Shown here piece after piece: positions 31,803-38,780 of a stretch of DNA of 41,432 bases; positions within the stretch are counted from its first letter, which is position 1, and every line of letters starts with the position of its first letter. The position numbers and the translations under genes were made by a program. Origin of the DNA: JBCDCE01 sp039182515. Its GTDB lineage: Bacteria > Pseudomonadota > Alphaproteobacteria > Rhodobacterales > Rhodobacteraceae. A model generated the notes under the pieces. The model was not told the origin of the DNA and did not search any database. It saw only the letters and a program-made list of their open reading frames with translations. The DNA is taken from positions 1-41,432 of the forward strand of contig JBCDCE010000034.1 of NCBI GenBank assembly GCA_039182515.1, read 5' to 3'.

Positions 31803-32830
31803 GACGATGTTCCTTTCGTTGAGGGAGTTTGGGGTTTATCCAGCGCGTCGGGCTTTACGCCCGCACCTCGGATCTGAACAAAACGTTGCAAGAGATCGAA
31901 CCAAAACGGCGCGCCGAGCATAGCGGCCAGGGCAGCCATCACCCAGCCAAACATTTGGCCAAACTCGGCATTGAGAAGGGCTTTGACGATGTTCGGTTCG
32001 TCGTGACCAATGCCGAGGTCCTTTAGCTTTTGAAAGGAGTTGAGCGGAGGTTTTGACGCAGGTTCATTCCCTTTGGGGTTGGTTTCCTGCTCGGATATTT
32101 CCTGCTCTGCAGATTGGGTTGCTATGTCAGGCTCCACGGGTTGGGTGTCTGTCCCTGGGTCTGCGAGGTAGTCTTCCAACTCTTGAGATTGGCTGATTTC
32201 AAAGGAAAATTCCGTGAGTGCCATGCGCAGGGCATCGTCTTCGGCCACGTCCTTTGAGAGGCCAATTGCGTCAATGTTGAGCCCTGCTGCAAGGCACAGA
32301 GCCGTGGCAAAAGACACGGCTTGTTGTCGGCGCTTAAACTGGCCGCTGAGATGCTCCATCGAGCTGTCAAACCAGGTCGCGAAGGCTTCTTTGACCTCGT
32401 CTATGCTGTTGGCTGCGTCGTTCGTGAGGGATAAAACAGCGCGGCGCATGTCCTCATCTTGGATCTTGCTCGCCGTTTGGCGAAATCCAGCCAGAGTTTC
32501 TTGCGCGGGTGACTGAGGATCGTGATCTTGCGCGTCAATGACAGCTTGATGCAGCGCTTTGGCAAAATTCATAGAAGGCAGATAAGATGGGTGGCCCCAG
32601 CGTTTTGGATCCTTTTCCATACGCTTTGGGCGGATTGTTGTGACCAAAGGGTGGCTATAGAAATTTTCTCGGACAGTTTTGTCTTGCAACATACCTTCGA
32701 GCGCGCGTGATAAGTGCCGCGCGCGGGTTTTGAAAAGCGTTGCGATGAGTTCTGTAACGGTTGTTGTCGCGAGGCTGAGCAGTAGAAAGACCGTGATCAG
32801 TGCGAGCGCAATATCGAGATAAACGGGCAA
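31799..32830 (-). CDS. Two-helix membrane protein of unknown function (343 aa)
   Basis: The start is TTG 32830, supported by AGGAG at good spacing. Residues 5-30 form a membrane helix, followed by a basic segment (KTRARHLSRALEGML), a long soluble helical region, an acidic Gln/Glu/Pro linker at about 220-260, and a C-terminal hydrophobic segment ending in GAPFWFDLLQRFVQIRGAG. That end pattern seems familiar from widespread uncharacterised bacterial membrane proteins, but I cannot name a function. First gene of the minus-strand trio, 73 bp downstream of SARP-type site 3. Confidence 0.75.
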   Translation of the reverse strand: MPVYLDIALALITVFLLLSLATTTVTELIATLFKTRARHLSRALEGMLQDKTVRENFYSHPLVTTIRPKRMEKDPKRWGHPSYLPSMNFAKALHQAVIDAQDHDPQSPAQETLAGFRQTASKIQDEDMRRAVLSLTNDAANSIDEVKEAFATWFDSSMEHLSGQFKRRQQAVSFATALCLAAGLNIDAIGLSKDVAEDDALRMALTEFSFEISQSQELEDYLADPGTDTQPVEPDIATQSAEQEISEQETNPKGNEPASKPPLNSFQKLKDLGIGHDEPNIVKALLNAEFGQMFGWVMAALAAMLGAPFWFDLLQRFVQIRGAGVKPDALDKPQTPSTKGTSS

Positions 32831-32858
32831 TGGACTTCTCCTGAAAGCGAAATGCTAA

Positions 32859-32874
32859 ATTGATCCAAATCAAT
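32859..32874. promoter_or_regulatory. 16-bp inverted repeat before the membrane-protein gene
   Basis: ATTGAT-CCAA-ATCAAT is a perfect 6-bp inverted repeat 29 bp upstream of the TTG start of the minus-strand trio, downstream of the TCACG repeats. It could be an operator or a leader hairpin. Confidence 0.35.
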
Positions 32875-32903
32875 TCTGGATCGCAGCGAGCTTCGCCGAG
32901 AGA

Positions 32904-32932
32904 CGTGATTTTGCCGTGATTTCTAGGTGTGA
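32904..32932 (-). promoter_or_regulatory. TCACG direct repeats, SARP-type site 3
   Basis: On the minus strand TCACG occurs at 32919-32915 and 32908-32904, exactly 11 bp apart, with a third near-copy TCACA at 32932-32928 (13 bp further upstream). AAGCTC follows 8 bp after the last heptamer. It sits upstream of the minus-strand trio in the same orientation as the genes, matching sites 1 and 2. Confidence 0.6.
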
Positions 32933-32977
32933 TTGCTCGCACGATTTTTTAGCATCATAGTAGAGGTCGCGCAGGTT

Positions 32978-33196
32978 TCAGCGTTGGTTCTCAGTCCCGT
33001 CTTCCAAGAGTTTGGCGGTTTTCGACATAAAGAGCCTGCGCAAGCGCTTGAGCGGCTTCAACTGTGGGCCACCTGTGCGCTCAGGACCTGCAAGACGATT
33101 GAACTCATGCACGTCAATGATGCGTTCCGCGCAGCCACAGCCTTCGCCCATGGCCACCTTTTTGTAGTAAAACTTCTCAAAGCTCTCTTGTTTCAT
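32978..33196 (-). CDS. Small basic protein (72 aa), probable
   Basis: A short frame starting at ATG 33196, divergent from ychF. Codon choice matches the neighbouring genes well, with almost no rare codons. The product has a GCGC pair (GEGCGCAERIIDVHEF) and a basic C-terminal half (LKPLKRLRRLFMSK). The ribosome-binding site is weak (GAG). No family recognised. A plus-strand frame over the same DNA looks much less like a protein. Confidence 0.5.
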   Translation of the reverse strand: MKQESFEKFYYKKVAMGEGCGCAERIIDVHEFNRLAGPERTGGPQLKPLKRLRRLFMSKTAKLLEDGTENQR

Positions 33197-33299
33197 GATC
33201 TCAGCATAGCCCCAGCGCTCCGATTTAAACAAGGCCCGCGCTTGCAGCAGAAGCGGGAAGCGCCTACAGGGGCGCGATCTCAACAGAAGGAGCGCACTC

Positions 33300-34397
33300 A
33301 TGGGCTTTAAAATGGGCATCGTCGGCCTGCCAAATGTCGGCAAATCCACGCTGTTTAACGCGCTCACCAAAACCGCCGCTGCGCAGGCTGCGAACTTTCC
33401 GTTTTGCACCATCGAGCCCAATGTGGGCGAAGTGGCTGTGCCTGATGCGCGCCTCGATAAGCTTGCAGCGATTGCGTCGTCCAAAGAGATCATCCCCGCG
33501 CGCATGACCTTCGTGGATATCGCGGGCCTCGTGAAAGGGGCCTCCAAAGGCGAGGGCTTGGGCAATCAGTTCCTCGCCAACATCCGCGAGGTGGACGCCA
33601 TCGCCCATGTGCTGCGCTGCTTTGAGGATGACGACATCACCCACGTGGATGGCCGCGTCGATCCCGTGCAAGATGCCGACACCATCGAGACCGAGCTTAT
33701 GCTTGCCGACATGGAAAGCCTCGAGAAACGCCTGCAAAACATCGTGCGCAAAGTGCGCGGTGGCGACAAAGAGGCCGTGCAACAAGAGCGGCTCATGAAG
33801 ATGGCCATGGCGACCTTGGAAGAGGGCAAACCAGCCCGTGTTTGTGAGGTGGATGCGGAGGACGAAAAGGCTTGGGCCATGCTCCAGCTTCTGTCCACCA
33901 AGCCGGTACTTTACGTGTGCAACGTGGCGGAAGAGGAGGCTGCTGAGGGCAATGCGCTCAGCGCCAAAGTGGCTGAGATGGCCGCGGCGCAAGGCAATTC
34001 CCACGTGGTAATTTCTGCACGCATTGAAGAAGAGATCAGCCAGCTGGAGCCAGATGAGGCTGAAATGTTCCTGGGTGAAATGGGCCTAGAAGAGCCCGGC
34101 CTCGACCGCCTCATCCGCGCAGGCTACGAGCTTTTGAGCCTCGAGACATATTTCACCGTCGGCCCCAAAGAGGCCCGCGCCTGGACCATCAAAACAGGCA
34201 CCCTCGCGCCCCAGGCCGCCGGCGTCATCCATGGGGACTTCGAGAAAGGCTTCATCCGAGCAGAAACGATCGCCTATGCCGACTACGTCGAATTGGGGGG
34301 CGAAGGCCCGGCCAAAGAGGCGGGTAAAATGCGCGCGGAAGGCAAGGCCTACCTCGTCAAAGATGGGGATGTTATGCACTTCCTCTTCAATAACTGA
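33300..34397 (+). CDS. ychF: Redox-regulated ATPase YchF (Obg-family)
   Basis: A 365-residue P-loop protein of the YchF/OLA1 family, an Obg relative that prefers ATP and associates with ribosomes and stress control. G1 is GLPNVGKST, G3 is DIAGLV, and the NKxD motif is changed to the family's NxxE form (CNVAEEEA), which explains ATP preference. A coiled-coil insertion spans about 130-190, and the TGS domain covers the C-terminal 85 residues. AGGAG precedes the ATG. A housekeeping gene. Confidence 0.97.
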   Translation: MGFKMGIVGLPNVGKSTLFNALTKTAAAQAANFPFCTIEPNVGEVAVPDARLDKLAAIASSKEIIPARMTFVDIAGLVKGASKGEGLGNQFLANIREVDAIAHVLRCFEDDDITHVDGRVDPVQDADTIETELMLADMESLEKRLQNIVRKVRGGDKEAVQQERLMKMAMATLEEGKPARVCEVDAEDEKAWAMLQLLSTKPVLYVCNVAEEEAAEGNALSAKVAEMAAAQGNSHVVISARIEEEISQLEPDEAEMFLGEMGLEEPGLDRLIRAGYELLSLETYFTVGPKEARAWTIKTGTLAPQAAGVIHGDFEKGFIRAETIAYADYVELGGEGPAKEAGKMRAEGKAYLVKDGDVMHFLFNN

Positions 34398-34684
34398 CGT
34401 TGCGCCAAGATTATTCAGCGCTCATAGGGCCCGGAACAAGCCGAAGGCGCCGGGCCATCGCTGGGCCGCCCCACCGGTCCGGCGATTTGGTTGACGTAAA
34501 CGCGCCAAACCGTCGTCGCGCTACCAAAACCACCATAAATCAAGCGGAACACCAGACAGATCGCCGCCCCGCGGCCCAGTGCTGGCTCGGCTTAGTCTTG
34601 GGCTTTGAGGTTGTGGACGCTTGGGATGGCCCACTGTTAGGTCACGAGGAGTTCGCGCGTTACTCTTGCCCCATTGATTAAAGT
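34398..34684. other. Gap between ychF and the XRE-TPR gene
   Basis: No gene is convincing. A GC-rich 7-bp inverted repeat (GGCCCGG at 34428, CCGGGCC at 34450) follows ychF without a T run. On the minus strand an open stretch without a start codon runs to a stop near 34418 and has reasonable codon use with a hydrophobic segment, possibly a decayed gene end. On the plus strand a 93-codon TTG frame also exists but reads as Arg/Pro-rich noise. Confidence 0.4.
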
Positions 34685-36271
34685 CTAAACCAAGTTGTTT
34701 TCAGCGGCGCCGATTTTTGCAAGGAGCTCGTCGCACCTTTCAACCTGATAGCCATATTCGCCGCCTTTTTCGAATGCAGCCTTTGCTTGGGTCACGAAAC
34801 CACGAGCTTTTTCAAGAAATTTAGATTTTAGGGTCAACTCAAAGCGGGCGAAGTTCAAGTCGGCAAGGTTCCAACGTAAAGCAGCCAACTCTCTCGGTGG
34901 TGTTCCATCAGTTAAGGTATCAATTGCTACTAAGAGGCGATCTTCTGCTTTGGCGAGCACTATGTCGTCGCGCTTTAGGGTTCCGATCCAGAGTTGAACA
35001 AGACCAGAAGCGTTTTCAAAGCCTGCTTTGAATGTGGCGTTTTCAACATCTGCAAGAGAAGATAGGCCTTCATTGCAGTAGTTAAGCGCTGTCTCAAGTT
35101 GGTCTAAGTCATCGTTCATTTCGCCTAGTCTTCCGTAAGAGAAGGCTAGAGTGTTCATATTTGAAGCCCAGGCTTCGAAATGCCTATCCTTTGAAAAATG
35201 TTTGAGAGACTGTTTAGCCAATTCTATGGATAGCTCGAACATAGCGGTATCCCTGTTTCTAAAGGCGAGTTCATAAATAGCGTTGGCCTTTGAATGTATG
35301 GATCTTGCGGCCCCAAGGGTGTCATTAAGTTTATTGTAGCCCTTGTGAGCACTGTCGAAAAGTTTCACAGCATTCCTTAAGCCGGTGTCGCGTCGAAGCG
35401 ATTCACCAAGCAAAGCACAAAGAGTCCCTAGAACGAAGTCAGAAGCTGGTTTTTGTCGGCCTTTCGCTTTGGCTCGGTTAATTTTGGCCAATTCGTAATG
35501 TACTCGAACATCATACATTGACAAACTAAAGCCAAAATTATTGCGGAAAATAAAGTCGTTTGTCGCGTTCCAAACCCCACCTTTCGGTTCTTGCCTTTGA
35601 AACCTGGCGACAATGCGCTTCGCGGCAAGATCAGGACGATTGCGCAATTGATCTTGCTTCAGTTGCTGCTCGACAATTTGTTCGTACTGTTCTGTTAGAC
35701 GTTTTGTTTCCTGATCAAGGTATTCACCAGCTTCATCTATCTCGCCGACTTCGTTGCGTGCGGCAACTTCAGCCATAATCCGTTCCACCATTCCACCGCC
35801 TTCATTCGAAGGGGCGGCTGTACCACGCTTTCTGATGTCTTCTGCCGCTTCCAAAGCGTCTCGCAGGCCATTGTAGGCATCAAAGAGATCGCGAAATTTT
35901 CCTTCCGCGTGACGATAGGCCAAATCAATAAGCAAGCGCTCCCCTGTCACTGGAACGGTTGGATCGTTTTGCGCGCGTCGCAGCAAGGCTGCCGCATCGA
36001 GATCAAGTTTGGTTTCTTCTGGCTCATTCTGCTCAGGCGCAGGCCCGATAAGAGCGGCTTTCGCTACATCGTCTGGCAAATCCAGGGTTTGGACAAACTT
36101 GTCGATCGTTTCTGGCGACAGGTTCTTTCGACCTTTTTCAACCTGACCAACGTACCCTTTACGGTCGGAAGACCCGTAGAGTTCTTCCGTGAGCTTCGTA
36201 ATGTTCCAACCAAGGTCCAGTCGTTGCTGCCGTACCGCCACGCCGAACTCGCGCATCGCTTCTGTTGTCAC
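34685..36271 (-). CDS. XRE-family HTH regulator with long TPR-like region
   Basis: A 528-residue protein. Residues 6-70 are an XRE helix-turn-helix (FGVAVRQQRLDLGWNITKLT; GYVGQVEKGRKNLSPETIDK). The rest is helical, with TPR-like repeats from about residue 230 (ALCALLGESLRRDTGLRNAV; SFARFELTLKS-type helices), a layout seen in peptide- or ligand-sensing regulators. The start is GTG 36271 or ATG 36256. The promoter side carries GTCAC repeats every 10 bp that run into the start codon, suggesting autoregulation. Base and codon use are more AT-rich than in ychF, suggesting acquisition from outside. Confidence 0.8.
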   Translation of the reverse strand: MTTEAMREFGVAVRQQRLDLGWNITKLTEELYGSSDRKGYVGQVEKGRKNLSPETIDKFVQTLDLPDDVAKAALIGPAPEQNEPEETKLDLDAAALLRRAQNDPTVPVTGERLLIDLAYRHAEGKFRDLFDAYNGLRDALEAAEDIRKRGTAAPSNEGGGMVERIMAEVAARNEVGEIDEAGEYLDQETKRLTEQYEQIVEQQLKQDQLRNRPDLAAKRIVARFQRQEPKGGVWNATNDFIFRNNFGFSLSMYDVRVHYELAKINRAKAKGRQKPASDFVLGTLCALLGESLRRDTGLRNAVKLFDSAHKGYNKLNDTLGAARSIHSKANAIYELAFRNRDTAMFELSIELAKQSLKHFSKDRHFEAWASNMNTLAFSYGRLGEMNDDLDQLETALNYCNEGLSSLADVENATFKAGFENASGLVQLWIGTLKRDDIVLAKAEDRLLVAIDTLTDGTPPRELAALRWNLADLNFARFELTLKSKFLEKARGFVTQAKAAFEKGGEYGYQVERCDELLAKIGAAENNLV

Positions 36272-36348
36272 GCTAAGTCACCCTAGATCACGACGTGTCA
36301 CTCGATGTCACTTTTGCGGTTGTCACCCGCTGTCATCGGCGTGCTCAC
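36267..36348. promoter_or_regulatory. Phased GTCAC repeat array at the XRE-TPR start
   Basis: GTCAC (or one-base variants) begins at 36267, 36277, 36287 (ATCAC), 36297 and 36307, exactly 10 bp apart, then at 36322 and 36332 (GTCAT), again 10 bp apart, and CTCAC at 36344. The first copy overlaps the GTG start codon. Repeats on one face of the helix point to cooperative binding of a regulator, probably the XRE protein itself. Confidence 0.7.
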
Positions 36349-36377
36349 GTTAAGCCTTTTAAACAATTACATTTCTC

Positions 36378-36389
36378 TGTGTCATGACA
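36378..36389. promoter_or_regulatory. 12-bp palindrome GTGTCATGACAC
   Basis: A perfect palindrome built from two inverted GTCA half sites, the same core as the nearby phased array. It lies between the XRE-TPR promoter and the small membrane gene at 36434 and could be a further site for the same regulator. Confidence 0.45.
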
Positions 36390-36433
36390 CCCTGAAACCC
36401 AGGGGGCCCCCGCATCTTTAAGGACGATACCTC

Positions 36434-36640
36434 ATGATGTGGATCTTTCAACCAATCCTTGCATGGATTGAACCTCACTACCTCCTTTTGGAGTGGATCA
36501 TCTTGGTCTGGCTTGGGCCGGACTGTGCGGTGAACCTGGCCTTTGCGGCTTTGTGCCTTTGGGCTGTTTTGTGCCCTGGCGCTTTGCGGTGGAACGCGCT
36601 TTTGGCGGCGGGGCTTTATTTGGTCTTGGCTTTTGTCTAG
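36434..36640 (+). CDS. Small hydrophobic membrane protein (68 aa), probable
   Basis: The frame begins ATGATG with AAGGA about 9 bp upstream. Codon use fits local genes. The product is nearly all hydrophobic, with two or three predicted membrane segments (LLLEWIILVW; VNLAFAALCLWAVLCP; LLAAGLYLVLAFV) and several Trp. No family recognised. A long minus-strand frame over the same DNA also overlaps the tRNA and is not credible. Confidence 0.5.
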   Translation: MMWIFQPILAWIEPHYLLLEWIILVWLGPDCAVNLAFAALCLWAVLCPGALRWNALLAAGLYLVLAFV

Positions 36641-36753
36641 GGCGTGGGTTTTGGCCGCATGCTGGGGCGGGGGTGTCCTCGCCTCAGCAAATTGACGTCT
36701 CGTTAGGAAAATTCCCCTATAAGGCGAGTAAGTCTTCCGCCACATGCACACCG

Positions 36754-36793
36754 GCATACGCGATGCATACGTGCTGCATACATGTAGGCATAC
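36754..36793. repeat. Four GCATAC direct repeats, 11-11-12 bp apart
   Basis: GCATAC begins at 36754, 36765, 36776 and 36788 in non-coding DNA about 140 bp before tRNA-Ser. Three copies are followed by G (GCATACG). The spacing of one helical turn is typical of binding sites for direct-repeat-binding activators (SARP or OmpR type). No gene start is placed directly next to it. Confidence 0.7.
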
Positions 36794-36934
36794 GTCAGAT
36801 TTCCCTTGTTTCTTAGGTTCGGGCCGGGGCGCGGCACGCTGTTCACTCAAGCCGCGCCCAAGGGGGAGCGTGCGTTGCGCGTTAAGCCTTTTTTCGACTT
36901 GCCCCATCCGCGCCAAGCGACTATCCCGGCAAGT

Positions 36935-37024
36935 GGAGTCGTGGCCGAGTGGTCGAAGGCGCTCCCCTGCTAAGGGAGTAGGCGGGAAACCGTCTCGAGG
37001 GTTCGAATCCCTTCGACTCCGCCA
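36935..37024 (+). tRNA. tRNA-Ser (anticodon GCT)
   Basis: A 90-nt tRNA with encoded CCA. The acceptor stem GGAGTCG (36935) pairs with CGACTCC (37014-37020), then G and CCA. The anticodon stem CTCCC/GGGAG encloses CTGCTAA, giving anticodon GCT (36969-36971), which reads AGC/AGT. The long variable arm (around 36980-36996) and TTCGAAT T-loop are typical of serine tRNAs. Confidence 0.97.
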
Positions 37025-37119
37025 CTTACCATTTTTAATCTGATTGGCTTCGCATTGCCTGGTCCATGGTGGCAAAAGGACGTGGCGAGTGCGGTGTTGT
37101 GTCGGGGGCAGAAACACGT

Positions 37120-37185
37120 TGTCATGCGACTCTTGGTCTTTGGGCTTGGTTGCCTTCGCAGGCAAGCTAACTGTCCCGCATGACA
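37120..37185 (+). promoter_or_regulatory. Long-range inverted repeat spanning the start codon at 37180
   Basis: TGTCATGCG (37120-37128) is complementary over 9 bp to CGCATGACA (37177-37185), which contains the start codon of the next gene. Between them a smaller hairpin, TTGCCT-TCGC-AGGCAA (37150-37165), can stack. If transcribed together this would fold the start codon into a stem. Confidence 0.4.
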
Positions 37186-37998
37186 CCACAAAAGCCGCCT
37201 AAATACGTTGTTTTACTACGCCTGTTTCTCGGCGCTCTTGCGCCCCCCAGAGGTGCGCGCCGCATCCTGTTGGCTTATCTTTATGGGCTCGTTTGCCATG
37301 TGATCTTTGGTTTGGCGGTCGTTGCAATGATCTTGGCCATGTTCTTTGGCATGAGCGAAAGCTTGGGAAAGGTCCCAGCGCCTTGGTCCTACGTCGTTAA
37401 CCTGGTGTTGGTTCTTCAATTTCCACTCGTGCATTCGCTATTGCTGAGCAACTCGGGCCAGACGGCGCTAAACTGGCTGGCGCCCGAGGATATGGCCGGA
37501 ACGCTCAAAACAACAACCTTTGCGATTGTCGCGTCAGCCCAGCTTTTCATGCTTTTTGTGCTTTGGACGCCATCGGGCGTGGTCTGGTGGCGTGCGGAAG
37601 GCATAGCGTTTTATGGCATTTGCGCGGCCTACGCAGGCGCATGGTTGTTGCTGATGAAGGCAAGTTACGATGCGGGCGCGGAGGTGCAATCCGGAGCTCT
37701 TGGCTGGATGTCACTGGCGCAGGATAAGCGGCCAGTGTTCCCGGATATGCCTTCAGATGGGCTGTTTCGTATCATCCGGCAACCCATTTACGTCTCTTTT
37801 GCGTTGACGCTTTGGACCGTGCCGGTGTGGACACCGGATCAGTTGTTTTTGGCCCTCGTCCTGACGGCGTATTGCCTTCTGGCTCCACGGCTCAAAGAAA
37901 GAAGATTTGCGCGTCGATACGGCGACCGCTTCGAGCGCTACCGCAGTTCTGTTCCCTATATCATTCCTCAGCTCAGGCGGGTGTCACGACATGACTAA
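37180..37998 (+). CDS. Isoprenylcysteine methyltransferase/NnrU-like integral membrane protein
   Basis: A 272-residue protein with about six membrane helices. The C-terminal third (GLFRIIRQPIYVSFAL, then LLAPRLKERRFARRYGDRF and ERYRSSVPYIIP) matches the ICMT/PEMT-type membrane methyltransferase fold, including the R-x-P-x-Y and E-R-x-x-x-x-Y-G motifs that hold S-adenosylmethionine. The substrate is unknown; bacterial members modify lipids or small lipophilic molecules. It overlaps the UbiG-like gene by 8 bp, so two methyltransferases are translated together. Confidence 0.75.
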   Translation: MTPQKPPKYVVLLRLFLGALAPPRGARRILLAYLYGLVCHVIFGLAVVAMILAMFFGMSESLGKVPAPWSYVVNLVLVLQFPLVHSLLLSNSGQTALNWLAPEDMAGTLKTTTFAIVASAQLFMLFVLWTPSGVVWWRAEGIAFYGICAAYAGAWLLLMKASYDAGAEVQSGALGWMSLAQDKRPVFPDMPSDGLFRIIRQPIYVSFALTLWTVPVWTPDQLFLALVLTAYCLLAPRLKERRFARRYGDRFERYRSSVPYIIPQLRRVSRHD

Positions 37999-38704
37999 GA
38001 CCAATCGCAACGACCTGACCATCTACGACACCGTCGCCAATCAGTGGTGGTCAGATGATATTCGCTGGGTGCGAACCCTCAAGAACCTGGTGCCTGGGCG
38101 CTTGTCGTGGTTCGACAAGCATATTGACTGGGCGGACAAAGACGTTCTCGACCTAGGGTGCGCAGGTGGGTTTATGGCGGAGGCTTTGGCGACCCGTGGT
38201 ACCCATGTGACGGGCATTGATCCCGCCGCCATGGCCATCAAAGCCGCTGAGGCGCATGCCGCCCAAATGGGCCATGAGATCCGTTATGACGTTGGGGTGG
38301 GGGAGGCGCTTCCCTATGCAGCGAACAGCTTTGACGCTATCGTATGTGTCGATGTGTTGGAGCACGTGAGCGATCTGAGCCAGGTTGCAGGCGAAGTGGC
38401 GCGTGTGCTGCGCCCAGGTGGCTTGTTTCTCTATGACACCATCAATCGCAATGTCTTGGCAAAACTTGCGACGATCACCGTTGCTGAGGATATTTTGCGC
38501 CTCTTGCCAAAAGGAACCCATGATCCCAAGCTTTTCATCAAGCCAAAGGAGCTGGAAAAGGCGCTGACCAATGCGGGGTTGGTTGGGGGGCGGCAAACTG
38601 GGCTTGGACCGCGCGGTATAAATCGCAAGGGGGACTTCACCTTCGGGCCACTGCCGCTCAAGACCGTGATTTACATGGGGGTCGCGCGGAAACCCAAGGC
38701 GTAA
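37991..38704 (+). CDS. UbiG-like SAM-dependent methyltransferase
   Basis: A 237-residue class I methyltransferase. I use ATG 37991, overlapping the upstream stop by 8 bp. Motif I is VLDLGCAGGFMAEALA, followed by the acidic residue in VTGIDPAA, SFDAIVCVDVLEHV and LRPGGLFLYDTIN. The overall pattern (NQWWSDD near the N-terminus; FIKPKELEKAL; PRGINRKGDF) is that of UbiG, which O-methylates ubiquinone intermediates, but the usual N-terminal WWDPxGxFKPLHxxNP block is changed. It is more likely a UbiG paralogue acting on another quinone-like or lipid substrate. Confidence 0.8.
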   Translation: MTKTNRNDLTIYDTVANQWWSDDIRWVRTLKNLVPGRLSWFDKHIDWADKDVLDLGCAGGFMAEALATRGTHVTGIDPAAMAIKAAEAHAAQMGHEIRYDVGVGEALPYAANSFDAIVCVDVLEHVSDLSQVAGEVARVLRPGGLFLYDTINRNVLAKLATITVAEDILRLLPKGTHDPKLFIKPKELEKALTNAGLVGGRQTGLGPRGINRKGDFTFGPLPLKTVIYMGVARKPKA

Positions 38705-38707
38705 TGT

Positions 38708-38735
38708 GAAAAACCTGAAACGCTTCAGGTGATCT
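38708..38735 (-). terminator. Intrinsic terminator of the ABC1 kinase gene
   Basis: On the minus strand ACCTGAA-GCGT-TTCAGGT (38730-38713) forms a perfect 7-bp stem followed by TTTTTC. It lies 50 bp after the kinase stop. On the plus strand no T run follows the stem, so it mainly ends minus-strand transcripts. Confidence 0.75.
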
Positions 38736-38780
38736 GACATTTTAGATTTCTCTGCGCCAGACGGTCGCTTCGCTGCTTCT

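Noticed and set aside
32933..33310. 125-codon plus-strand frame before ychF
   Set aside because: It overlaps the start of ychF and site 3 and has poor codon use. The minus-strand 72-codon frame is better.
34400..34681. 93-codon plus-strand frame after ychF
   Set aside because: TTG start without a ribosome-binding site and an Arg/Pro-rich product with no recognisable pattern.
36267..36348. GTCAC array as a CRISPR or replication iteron set
   Set aside because: Units are only 10 bp with no spacer-sized gaps, and no replication or Cas gene is near. The position over a regulator start fits operators better.
36935..37024. tRNA-Ser as an integration site for a genomic island
   Set aside because: No integrase gene and no repeat of the tRNA 3' end was seen; the genes after it are ordinary. 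The AT-richer XRE gene lies on the 5' side, not the side where islands usually insert.
36359..37189. 276-codon minus-strand frame
   Set aside because: It runs through the tRNA gene, the repeat array and the small membrane gene; composition is Arg/Pro/Ser-rich without any domain.
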